NCBI GenBank assembly: GCA_018260755.1
Contig: JAGTWP010000063.1
Span: 1-7,705, forward strand
Reading direction: 5' to 3'
DNA from: Candidatus Altarchaeum sp.
Lineage (GTDB): Archaea > Altiarchaeota > Altiarchaeia > Altiarchaeales > Altiarchaeaceae
DNA: 7,705 nucleotides
Both the position numbers and the translations under genes were made by a program. Below are positions 1-5,227 of this stretch, piece by piece. Under the pieces are notes generated by a model. That model searched no databases and was not told the origin of the DNA. It saw nothing but the letters and a program-made list of their open reading frames with translations. Positions within the stretch are counted from its first letter, which is position 1. Each line of letters opens with the position of its first letter.

Positions 1-209
1 TTTACAATCTTACGCAAACCTCTTTCAATTCTTTTTCAATACAAGGTTACAACATTATAATTATATTGAAATAGTGTCGCAAGCCATTAATAAGATCGTT
101 ATTTTTTTGTACTTTTTACAATATCTAAAAAATAGACAATTTTTGAAAATTTTAACATCATTTTAAGTGTATCACTCTATTAAAAATATGAGCCAATTTC
201 ATTTTTAAA
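1..209. other. AT-rich leader region without a recognisable gene
   Basis: I see no supportable coding region here. The stretch is very A/T-rich. It holds a weak 8-bp inverted repeat (TTTCAATA at 34-41 and TATTGAAA at 64-71), which could be chance in such composition. The string CTTACGCAA at 9-17 recurs near the right end of the window at 7660-7668, inside a motif resembling a transposon end. The last 30 bp contain the candidate promoter of the first gene. Confidence 0.5.
179..188 (+). promoter_or_regulatory. candidate archaeal TATA box for the nucleotidyltransferase/HEPN/MNT run
   Basis: ATTAAAAATA is centred about 26 nt upstream of the ATG at 210, the spacing expected for a leaderless archaeal transcript. 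No Shine-Dalgarno sequence precedes the ATG. In DNA this A/T-rich the match alone is weak; the support is that the same spacing recurs before several other genes in the window. Confidence 0.35.
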
Positions 210-407
210 ATGATAAAAAATCCAAAAATTCTTGAAAAATTTGAGAAAGAAATTGTAAGGAAAGAGCGTGTGGATATAAATAGAAATTTTAAGCTCGTTG
301 AAGAAATGTATAAAGAAGCAGCGGAGATGGGCATTATCCCACTTCGTAATCCTCTTGATGGAATAGAAACAGTTATAAAAATTGCGAAAACAGTTAACAA
401 TGTTTAA
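210..407 (+). CDS. small partner protein of an AbiEii-like nucleotidyltransferase, 65 aa
   Basis: This is a 65-residue, highly charged, probably all-helical protein with no signal peptide or membrane segment. It begins MIKNPKILEKFEKE and has a NPLDGIETVIKIAK segment near the C-terminus. From memory, proteins of this size and pattern often sit directly upstream of nucleotidyltransferases of the AbiEii/DUF1814 type; I cannot confirm this here and know no established biochemical role. Its stop overlaps the next gene's ATG by 8 nt (ATGTTTAA), which implies translational coupling and a shared function, perhaps as an antitoxin or accessory subunit. The start at 210 is chosen because it is the first ATG of the frame and has a TATA-like box 26 nt upstream. 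The gene looks intact. Confidence 0.72.
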   Translation: MIKNPKILEKFEKEIVRKERVDINRNFKLVEEMYKEAAEMGIIPLRNPLDGIETVIKIAKTVNNV

Positions 408-963
408 AACCATTCTGAAAAGAATAGCAAAAGAGTTAGATAAGCACAAGATTCCTTATATGGTTATTGGAGGGCAGGCGGTTTTAATTTATGGCGAGCC
501 GAGATTTAGTAAGGATATTGACATCACAATAGGCATGAATGTTGATAAATTTGAAATTATGAAAAACATTGCAGATAATCTTTCACTTGAAATTTTGGTT
601 AGTAATGCAGAAGATTTTGTTAAAAGCACAATGGTTCTTCCTTTAATTGATAGAAAGAGCGGTATCAGGGTTGATTTTATTTTTTCGTTTTCTTTTTATG
701 AAAAACAGGCAATTGAGAGGGCAGTTAATGTAAAGATTGATGATGTTAAAGTTAAATTTGCATCACTTGAGGATATTATGGTTCACAAAATTATTGCCGG
801 AAGGGCGAGAGATATTGAGGATGTAAAGAATATTATTTTGAAAAATCCTGATTTTGATAGAAAATATGTTGTGACTTGGTTAAATAATTTTGATAAGTCA
901 TTAAATGAAAATTTCTTATCATTATTCAGAAAAATTTTGAAAGAAAATGAAAAATTTAGATGA
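400..963 (+). CDS. AbiEii/DUF1814-like nucleotidyltransferase, 187 aa
   Basis: This is a cytoplasmic protein of the DNA polymerase beta-like nucleotidyltransferase superfamily. Residues 23-28 (IGGQAV) form the glycine-rich nucleotide loop. D39 and D41 in SKDIDIT are the paired metal-binding aspartates, and D92 in IRVDFIF is the likely third acidic residue. The later segment LEDIMVHKIIAGRARDIEDV (122-141) resembles the conserved Lys/Arg-Asp block of AbiEii-type enzymes, some of which act as toxins by modifying tRNA or other targets with nucleotides. The substrate cannot be read from sequence. ATG 400 is preferred over an in-frame TTG at 382 because it gives the 8-nt overlap with the upstream gene, as seen at other junctions here, and begins at the family-like N-terminus. 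The 3' end overlaps the HEPN start by 17 nt. Toxin/antitoxin function is inferred from family and context. Confidence 0.82.
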   Translation: MFKTILKRIAKELDKHKIPYMVIGGQAVLIYGEPRFSKDIDITIGMNVDKFEIMKNIADNLSLEILVSNAEDFVKSTMVLPLIDRKSGIRVDFIFSFSFYEKQAIERAVNVKIDDVKVKFASLEDIMVHKIIAGRARDIEDVKNIILKNPDFDRKYVVTWLNNFDKSLNENFLSLFRKILKENEKFR

Positions 964-1338
964 AGTGGAAAGATGGATTAAGCAGGGTGAAAGGGACTTA
1001 GAAATTGCAGGAAAATTATTGAATTCAGAAATGTATGAAGCGGTTGCTTTCATACCCGGCAGGCAGCAGAAAAAGCACTTAGGGGTTGCTATATGGAAAG
1101 GGGTACAGATCAATAGTAACCCATTCTGTAAGGGAATTATTTAATGCTGTTAGTAAAGAATTTGATGATGTTGGGGCGCTTCTTAAAGAATGTATACAAG
1201 TAGATAAAGAACATATTCCATCCCGCTATCCGGATGCTTTTCCTTCGGGTTCGCCTTATGAATGCTATTCAAAAGAAGATAAATTCACTTCGTTCATATA
1301 TTTCAAAGACAAGCTTTGAAATGCTGAAAAATGTATAA
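947..1338 (+). pseudogene. HEPN-domain gene broken by three frameshifts
   Basis: Read across three shifts, this encodes a roughly 130-residue HEPN (PF05168-like) helical protein. The first frame gives an N-terminus MKNLDEVERWIKQGERDLEI and runs to AVAF near 1048. A one-base loss at about 1049-1050 leads to HTRQAAEKALRG in a second frame (1051-1086). A second one-base loss near 1084-1087 leads to LLYGKGYRSIVTHSVREL and RYPDAFPSGSPYE in a third frame. A final shift at about 1278-1282 leads to a C-terminus FEMLKNV ending at 1338. That stop overlaps the MNT start by 8 nt (ATGTATAA), matching the other overlaps here, which supports the reconstruction. HEPN proteins partner MNT proteins, and many are RNases acting as toxins. 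The restored protein has R-x4-H spacing (RSIVTH), but not clearly at the canonical catalytic place. Sequencing error is possible, although the large neighbouring genes are intact. Confidence 0.85.
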
Positions 1339-1672
1339 ATTATGCCGTCTTGATATTAAAGGAAGTGAGAAGATTGATAAAGAGCTTATAAATTTTGCTA
1401 AAAAATTAAAAGAGAAATTTAATATAAAGCATATCTATCTTTATGGATCTTATGCAAGAAAGGACTTTAATGAAGGTAGTGATATAGATTTAGTGCTTGT
1501 CGGGGATTTTAAAGAAAAATTTAAAGACAGAATTGCAAATGTATTAATGCTTACCGATATTCCAATTGAACCGTTATGCTATACTGAAGATGAATTTGAA
1601 AGAAAGATAAAGGAAGAAAATCCTTTTATATCGGATGTAATCAATGAATCAAAAAAGATAATGTATTCTTAA
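1331..1672 (+). CDS. MNT-type minimal nucleotidyltransferase, 113 aa
   Basis: This is a small nucleotidyltransferase (NTP_transf_2 fold). G39 and S40 with the following YARKDFNEGSDIDLVLV segment form the signature. D51 and D53 bind metal, and E80 in IPIEPLCYT is the likely third acidic ligand. The length suits the minimal MNT family, which lacks extra domains. MNT proteins are usually encoded beside HEPN proteins and in studied pairs act as antitoxins by AMP-modifying the HEPN toxin. Here the HEPN partner just upstream is frameshifted, so this enzyme looks like an orphan antitoxin unless it serves another HEPN protein. Its ATG lies in the 8-nt overlap with the restored HEPN stop. Its frame and catalytic motif are intact. 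Confidence 0.85.
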   Translation: MYKLCRLDIKGSEKIDKELINFAKKLKEKFNIKHIYLYGSYARKDFNEGSDIDLVLVGDFKEKFKDRIANVLMLTDIPIEPLCYTEDEFERKIKEENPFISDVINESKKIMYS

Positions 1673-1705
1673 TATTTAATGTTCTAAATGTAATTTAAAA
1701 TCTAA

Positions 1706-1715
1706 TTTTAAAATA
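1706..1715 (+). promoter_or_regulatory. candidate TATA box for the surface protein gene
   Basis: TTTTAAAATA is centred about 26 nt upstream of the ATG at 1736. The 63-bp gap after the MNT gene is almost pure A/T and has no Shine-Dalgarno sequence. The position fits a leaderless archaeal promoter, but other A/T runs in the gap could serve equally well. Confidence 0.4.
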
Positions 1716-1735
1716 AAAATTTATAAAATTTTAAA

Positions 1736-2551
1736 ATGGGTAGAATATTTGCAGATAAAGTAAGGACAGATGCAAGAGGAACGGATAATGATGATGAAAA
1801 AAAGAAAAATAAAAGAAGAATGATTTTTGCAGTAGTCGGTATAATTATAATAAGTATTGTTATGGCAGCATGGGTTTATGATAAATATGGGACTCTTTAT
1901 CTTAGTCCGGGAGAAAAATATACGGTGAATATTCCTTTTATCGGGGCATCAAATAATCCGGTAATTTGCGGGGCAGCAATTGATACAAGAAAAAATCCTG
2001 TTAAAGATGTTAATGTTACAGTAAAATTATATAATAAAAATGAAACAATAGCATGGAATATTACTGATAGTAAAGGAAAATATTGTATATATCTTCCAGA
2101 AATAACCAAAACTACAAGATATGATATTTATGTAGGATATAATGACTCAACAAACTTAACTCGCGGAAGTAATGATTATGTACTAGATTTAGGAACGGAT
2201 AAAAAGAATTATTCAAAAGGCGAGGTTGCAGGAATAAATGGAACAATTTCAAATGACAATGTAGATATAGAAAATGGAAGGGTATTTGTAAGTTTGGCAC
2301 ATTGTAGCGGAATAATGAATGGGACAAGTTGTAAAGATGAGTTTGGTCAGACAAAATATTGGGATTATCTTTACAAAGATGAAAGATATTATCTTAACAT
2401 AGTTAAAGATAAAGGTATGGATATTCCATCTGATGAATTTAATATTACATTTAATACAAGTGATGCAAGTATCGGAGGATATAAATTTATTTTGGAATTT
2501 TCGTTTAATGCAAAGGAAAAGACAAAGACATTATACTTTAATGTTGAATAA
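1736..2551 (+). CDS. membrane-anchored, sequon-rich extracellular protein with Ig-like/carboxypeptidase-regulatory-like domains, 271 aa
   Basis: Residues 1-28 are a charged cytoplasmic tail ending KKKNKRR. Residues 29-48 form one hydrophobic transmembrane helix, and the rest should lie outside the cell. Residues about 75-135 resemble a carboxypeptidase-regulatory-like (transthyretin-type) beta domain, with VICGAAIDTRKNPVKDVNV followed by DSKGKYCIYLP. Residues about 150-271 form a second beta-rich domain starting DLGTDKKNYSKGEV, a pattern common in macroglobulin/Ig-like modules. There are ten N-X-S/T sequons (N93, 102, 108, 136, 140, 158, 168, 195, 236, 240), so heavy archaeal N-glycosylation is plausible. 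Four cysteines (78, 117, 190, 199) could form two disulfides. The specific function is unknown; an envelope-anchored structural or binding role is likely. A decayed copy of its C-terminus follows, then galU. Confidence 0.75.
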   Translation: MGRIFADKVRTDARGTDNDDEKKKNKRRMIFAVVGIIIISIVMAAWVYDKYGTLYLSPGEKYTVNIPFIGASNNPVICGAAIDTRKNPVKDVNVTVKLYNKNETIAWNITDSKGKYCIYLPEITKTTRYDIYVGYNDSTNLTRGSNDYVLDLGTDKKNYSKGEVAGINGTISNDNVDIENGRVFVSLAHCSGIMNGTSCKDEFGQTKYWDYLYKDERYYLNIVKDKGMDIPSDEFNITFNTSDASIGGYKFILEFSFNAKEKTKTLYFNVE

Positions 2552-2561
2552 AACTTATTAG

Positions 2562-2729
2562 GGGTTAAAATTTAAAATAAATCAAATTGGCAATTCCCTA
2601 AATGATAAATTTAATGTCTCTTGGGAAATTCCAAGTGATGCAGCAATTGGAGAATATAAATTTTATGTTAAAACATCGTTCAATGCGAAAGAAAGGACAA
2701 AAAATGTGTACTTTAATATAACCGAATAA
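2562..2729 (+). pseudogene. remnant of a second copy of the surface protein's C-terminal domain
   Basis: The frame ending at TAA 2727-2729 is open from 2562 (after TAG 2559-2561) but has no ATG. From 2601 it reads NDKFNVSWEIPSDAAIGEYK, then FYVKTSFNAKERTKNVYFNI before TE and the stop. This aligns end to end with the last about 40 residues of the upstream protein (SDEFNITFNTSDASIGGYKF onward), including SFNAKE+TK and YFN. It therefore looks like the tail of a tandemly duplicated gene, or of a longer multi-repeat gene whose middle was lost. It lies between the surface protein and galU, and its last codons overlap the likely galU TATA box. Expression as a protein is unlikely. Confidence 0.8.
2712..2720 (+). 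promoter_or_regulatory. candidate TATA box for galU
   Basis: TTTAATATA is close to the archaeal TATA consensus and is centred about 23 nt upstream of the galU ATG at 2739. It sits inside the decayed domain copy, where it encodes the final YFNI residues, so the galU promoter may have been carried by or evolved in this remnant. No Shine-Dalgarno sequence precedes the ATG. Confidence 0.45.
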
Positions 2730-2738
2730 AGAATAAAA

Positions 2739-3596
2739 ATGAAATTTAAAGGAGTAATTCCCGTAGCAGGATTCGGAACAAGATTTTTGCCGATAACAAA
2801 AGCACAGCCAAAGGAAATGCTGCCTGTAATTGATAAACCGGTTATACAATATGTCGTTGAAGAATTTATAGATGCAGGAATAGATGACATTCTAATGATA
2901 ACCGGCAGAGAAAAAAGGGTTTTGGAGGATCACTTTGACAAAAGTATTGGTCTGGAGATGCTATTAAAAGAAAAAGGAAAAGAAGATGTTTTAAGGAAAA
3001 TTGAAGAAATTTCAAAAATTAATATATTTTACACGAGACAGAAAGACAGGAAGGGATTAGGAGATGCAATTTTACATGCGGAAAATTTTGTTGACGGAAA
3101 TCCGTTCATAGCACATGTGGGAGATACGATTTTAATTGCCGCTCAAAATCCATTAAAAGAACTGATGGAAATTTATAATAAACACAAAAAGCCGATAATC
3201 TTGTTTGAAAGGGTTAAAAAAGAGGATGTTGAAAAGTATGGAATTATTGAGTGCAAAAAAATAAATGAGAAATTATATAAAATTGAACATTTGGTTGAAA
3301 AGCCAAAAAAGGAAGAAGCAAAATCAGATATGGCTATAATAGGGGTTTATTTATTTGACAGTAAAATTTTTGATTGCATAAAGAAAACAAAACCTGGTGC
3401 CGGAAACGAAATACAACTCACAGATGCAATAAACCTGTTGCTTGAAGAAGAGGATGTTTATGCCTGTGAATTTAAAGGAAAGAGATATGATATCGGAAAT
3501 CCGTATTTATGGCTGACTGCCAATATTGAATTTGCATTGAAAAGAGATTACTTGAGGGATGATATCATTAAATTTATAAAAAATTTAAATTTATAA
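2739..3596 (+). CDS. galU: UTP-glucose-1-phosphate uridylyltransferase (UDP-glucose pyrophosphorylase), 285 aa
   Basis: This cytoplasmic enzyme makes UDP-glucose and pyrophosphate from UTP and glucose-1-phosphate. The N-terminal signature GFGTRFLPITKAQPKEMLP spans residues 11-29, with R15 and K25 as expected nucleotide/phosphate-binding residues. GLGDA is at 106-110 and the metal-binding GDT at 128-130. VEKP (186-189, with the conserved Lys188) and NEIQLTDAI (223-231) are the sugar-site motifs, and RYDIGNPYLWL (249-259) closes the family core. The length is normal for bacterial/archaeal GalU. It supplies the substrate of the dehydrogenase encoded at 5387. The gene is intact and has its own TATA-like box. 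A related nucleotidyltransferase specificity such as dTDP-glucose is possible in principle, but the motifs and the pathway neighbours favour UDP-glucose. Confidence 0.93.
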   Translation: MKFKGVIPVAGFGTRFLPITKAQPKEMLPVIDKPVIQYVVEEFIDAGIDDILMITGREKRVLEDHFDKSIGLEMLLKEKGKEDVLRKIEEISKINIFYTRQKDRKGLGDAILHAENFVDGNPFIAHVGDTILIAAQNPLKELMEIYNKHKKPIILFERVKKEDVEKYGIIECKKINEKLYKIEHLVEKPKKEEAKSDMAIIGVYLFDSKIFDCIKKTKPGAGNEIQLTDAINLLLEEEDVYACEFKGKRYDIGNPYLWLTANIEFALKRDYLRDDIIKFIKNLNL

Positions 3597-3691
3597 TTTA
3601 GGCAGAAAGATAATGAATACAGACAAATAAAAGTAAAGCCACAACTGATAAATTTATATGTGTTTCTATAAATTGTATTTGGTATGCGAAA
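3597..3691. other. A/T-rich gap after galU with a possible promoter of the decayed ORF6N copy
   Basis: No gene is visible. AAATTTATAT near 3650-3660 is TATA-like and lies about 35 nt upstream of the ATG at 3692 that starts the decayed ORF6N copy. The last bases before that ATG (TTTGGTATGCGAAAATG) resemble those before the intact paralogue (TTTGATGTGTGAAAATG), so the duplicated unit included sequence upstream of the start codon. Confidence 0.4.
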
Positions 3692-3897
3692 ATGATAAAC
3701 AATCAATTGTTATTAAGCATATTTACAATGTAGAAACAAGAGCATTAAATCAAGCTGTTAGAAGAAACATTTAACTGTTTCCCGAAGATTTTGTGTTTTC
3801 ACTAACAAGAGAGGAGATAAGGAACTTATCACAATTTGTGATAGGTTCAAAAATAAAGCACGCCCCAAACGTATTTGTTTTTACCTAACAATGAGTA
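3692..3897 (+). pseudogene. decayed ORF6N-domain gene, paralogue of the next gene
   Basis: ATG 3692 begins MINNQLLLS, matching MDENQLVLS of the intact downstream gene. About 26 codons are then missing and the frame shifts. From 3724 it reads YNVETRALNQAVRRN, against YDVEVKVLNQAVKRN, then LFPEDFVFSLTREEIRNLSQ and APNVFVFT. Three stops interrupt the homologous frame: TAA 3772 at the position of Glu51, TAA 3886 at Glu93 and TGA 3892 at Gly95. Each is one G-to-T change from a Glu or Gly codon. The C-terminal part after FTEQGV is not recognisable. It is a clear pseudogene, but it retains a 12-of-13 palindrome at 3822-3848 at the same place as in the intact copy. Confidence 0.87.
3822..3848. repeat. 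27-nt palindrome (13+1+13) in the decayed ORF6N copy
   Basis: The left arm is GAACTTATCACAA (3822-3834), the centre is T 3835 and the right arm is TTGTGATAGGTTC (3836-3848). Twelve of 13 positions pair; the exception is T3826 against G3844, which would be a G-U wobble in RNA. It encodes NLSQFVIGS in the homologous frame and corresponds exactly to the palindrome of the intact gene, although its outer arms have a different sequence. Confidence 0.85.
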
Positions 3898-3923
3898 ACT
3901 GATCTTCCGGACATAAGAAAAAA

Positions 3924-3931
3924 TTTAAATA
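3924..3931 (+). promoter_or_regulatory. candidate TATA box for the ORF6N gene
   Basis: TTTAAATA is a very good match to the archaeal TATA consensus. It is centred about 26 nt upstream of ATG 3954, the spacing expected for a leaderless mRNA. This is the best promoter candidate in the window and favours ATG 3954 over the in-frame GTG at 3948. Confidence 0.55.
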
Positions 3932-3953
3932 AAATCTGGTTTGATGTGTGAAA

Positions 3954-4841
3954 ATGGATGAAAATCAATTAGTGTTAAGCACAGATAGTATCAAAAGTAA
4001 AATTTATACGATAAGGGGCATGCAGGTAATGATTGATGCAGATCTCGCAGAACTTTATGATGTAGAGGTAAAAGTATTAAATCAAGCCGTTAAAAGGAAT
4101 AGTGAAAGATTCCCTGAAAATTTCATGTTCCAATTAACTAAAAATGAATTCGAAACTTTAAGGTCACAATTTGTGACCTTAAACAAAGGACGTGGAGCTC
4201 ACAGAAAATATCTACCTTATGGGTTCACGGAGCAGGGAGTTGCAATGCTTTCAGGAGTTTTGAAAAGCGATACTGCCGTAAGAATAAGTATTCAAATAAT
4301 TAGCGCATTTGTTGCCATGAGAAAATTTATCTCCTCAAACACATGGATATTTCACAGATTAGAAATTGTAGAGGAAAAACAAATTGAATACGATAAAAAG
4401 TTTGAACTTGTATTTGATGCGATACAAAGCAAAGACATCAAGCCGGAAAAAGGCATATTTTTTGACGGCCAGATATTTGACGCATATAAATTCGTTTCGG
4501 ATATAATCAGAACTGCTAATAAATCCATAGTTCTCATTGATAATTACATTGATGATTCGGTTTTGACACTGTTTAGCAAGAGAAACAAAGATGTGCAGGT
4601 TACAATATTCACCAAAGATGTCTCAATGCAGTTATCTCTTGACTTGGATAAATACAATGCACAATATCCTCTTATCAAAGTAATAGAATTTAAGCAGTCC
4701 CACGACAGGTTTCTCATAATAGACAACAAAGAAGTGTACCATTTCGGAGCTTCATTAAAAGACATGGGTAAAAAATGGTTTGCATTTTCTAAATTTGATA
4801 AAGAAGCATTTAATCTATTGGATAGATTAGGGTTGAAATGA
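3954..4841 (+). CDS. ORF6N-domain DNA-binding protein with a C-terminal PLD-like domain, 295 aa
   Basis: Residues about 12-97 form an ORF6N domain (KilA-N-like group, known from phages, large DNA viruses and prokaryotic accessory genes). Its hallmarks are LAELYDVEVKVLNQAVKRN (31-49), RFPENFMFQLT (52-62) and LPYGFTEQGVAML (87-99). A helical, partly coiled linker follows (about 110-160). Residues about 172-285 resemble a phospholipase-D-like module: FDAYKFVSDIIRTANKSIVL, then H250-x-R252-x4-D257 and G265-A-S. This is an HKD-type motif in which Arg replaces Lys, and I see only one copy, so nuclease activity is doubtful. The role may be regulation or defence, but the target is unknown. A perfect 27-nt palindrome lies inside the ORF6N-coding part. 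A decayed paralogue lies directly upstream, and the pair splits the UDP-sugar genes. ATG 3954 is chosen over GTG 3948 from the TATA spacing. Confidence 0.85.
   Translation: MDENQLVLSTDSIKSKIYTIRGMQVMIDADLAELYDVEVKVLNQAVKRNSERFPENFMFQLTKNEFETLRSQFVTLNKGRGAHRKYLPYGFTEQGVAMLSGVLKSDTAVRISIQIISAFVAMRKFISSNTWIFHRLEIVEEKQIEYDKKFELVFDAIQSKDIKPEKGIFFDGQIFDAYKFVSDIIRTANKSIVLIDNYIDDSVLTLFSKRNKDVQVTIFTKDVSMQLSLDLDKYNAQYPLIKVIEFKQSHDRFLIIDNKEVYHFGASLKDMGKKWFAFSKFDKEAFNLLDRLGLK
4157..4183. repeat. perfect 27-nt palindrome (13+1+13) inside the ORF6N coding sequence
   Basis: The left arm is TTTAAGGTCACAA (4157-4169), the centre is T 4170 and the right arm is TTGTGACCTTAAA (4171-4183), with no mismatch. It encodes LRSQFVTLN, the segment between the RFPENF block and the LPYGFTEQG block. 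It could be a two-fold symmetric protein-binding site in DNA, or a strong RNA hairpin of 12 bp with a 3-nt loop. The matching palindrome in the decayed paralogue shares only the six inner positions of each arm. Confidence 0.95.
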
Positions 4842-4946
4842 AACAAAAATAAAAAAATGGTTAAATCTCAGATAATTTTAAATTTTTGAAACAAAAATGG
4901 TTGATGTGATACAAATTTGATTAAAGAACGGTTTGAAATTTTATCG

Positions 4947-4955
4947 CCCTTTTTT
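4947..4955 (+). terminator. possible T-rich terminator after the ORF6N gene
   Basis: CCC followed by six T residues (4950-4955) lies about 105 bp after the ORF6N stop. Archaeal transcription can end at U-rich tracts without a hairpin, so this is a candidate only. Other T runs in the region are shorter or part of mixed A/T sequence. Confidence 0.25.
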
Positions 4956-4971
4956 GTTATTCAAAAAGTAA

Positions 4972-4998
4972 TTGATAAAAACAATCAAATTTTATCAA
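4972..4998. repeat. perfect 9-bp inverted repeat before a tiny ORF
   Basis: TTGATAAAA (4972-4980) and TTTTATCAA (4990-4998) are exact inverted copies separated by 9 nt. They end one base before an ATG at 5000. The site could be an operator or a hairpin, or chance in A/T-rich DNA. A related string, AATTTTATCG, occurs slightly upstream near 4938-4946. Confidence 0.55.
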
Positions 4999-4999
4999 A

Positions 5000-5180
5000 A
5001 TGGAAAAAATTGACTTAAAAAATTTAACAGAAGAAGAAAAGGAGAAAATATTGCATCAGGTAATAGGTTTTAGGTTTTATAAAAAGGCACGATCCGGAGG
5101 TTACAGCCGATGATTTTAAACGAAAGGTAACTATTCAGAGAGAACGAAGTCAGTGTAAAAAATCAAAAATTTATTTGTAA
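5000..5180 (+). pseudogene. tiny ORF of 37 codons, possibly the front of a frameshifted gene
   Basis: ATG 5000 opens a 37-codon frame ending at TGA 5111-5113. Its first part, MEKIDLKNLTEEEKEKIL, looks like a genuine charged helical N-terminus. Near 5090 another frame takes over with similarly protein-like sequence: DPEVTADDFKRKVTIQRERS, ending at TAA 5178-5180. Restoring two bases at GCACGA-TCCGG would join them into KKARDPEVTADDFKRK, a protein of about 67 residues. I do not recognise the family. It may be a decayed small gene or simply a spurious short ORF; the inverted repeat directly upstream is the only other support. Confidence 0.3.
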
Positions 5181-5227
5181 TTTTTTGAGTAGTGGAATAA
5201 TTACATTTATTTTATGCTTAAAATTAA

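Noticed and set aside
34-71. 8-bp inverted repeat TTTCAATA/TATTGAAA as a regulatory hairpin
   Set aside because: A pure A/T-rich arm pair with a 22-nt spacer is likely by chance in this composition, and no gene is adjacent.
382-399. Upstream TTG start for the nucleotidyltransferase
   Set aside because: ATG 400 gives the expected N-terminus and the same 8-nt overlap seen elsewhere.
947-1338. Programmed frameshifting to make the HEPN protein
   Set aside because: Three separate shifts in about 390 nt, with no slippery heptamers or evident stimulatory structures, fit decay or sequencing error better.
3772-3894. Stop codons read as sense codons (recoded TGA or TAA)
   Set aside because: The intact genes here end at TAA and TGA as usual, and the decayed copy also has a large deletion and a frame change.
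3948-3953. GTG start for the ORF6N gene
   Set aside because: ATG 3954 has better TATA spacing, and the decayed paralogue begins with the ATG at the homologous place.
4544-4846. 100-codon open frame on the minus strand
   Set aside because: It lies opposite the well-supported ORF6N/PLD-like gene and has no recognisable motif.
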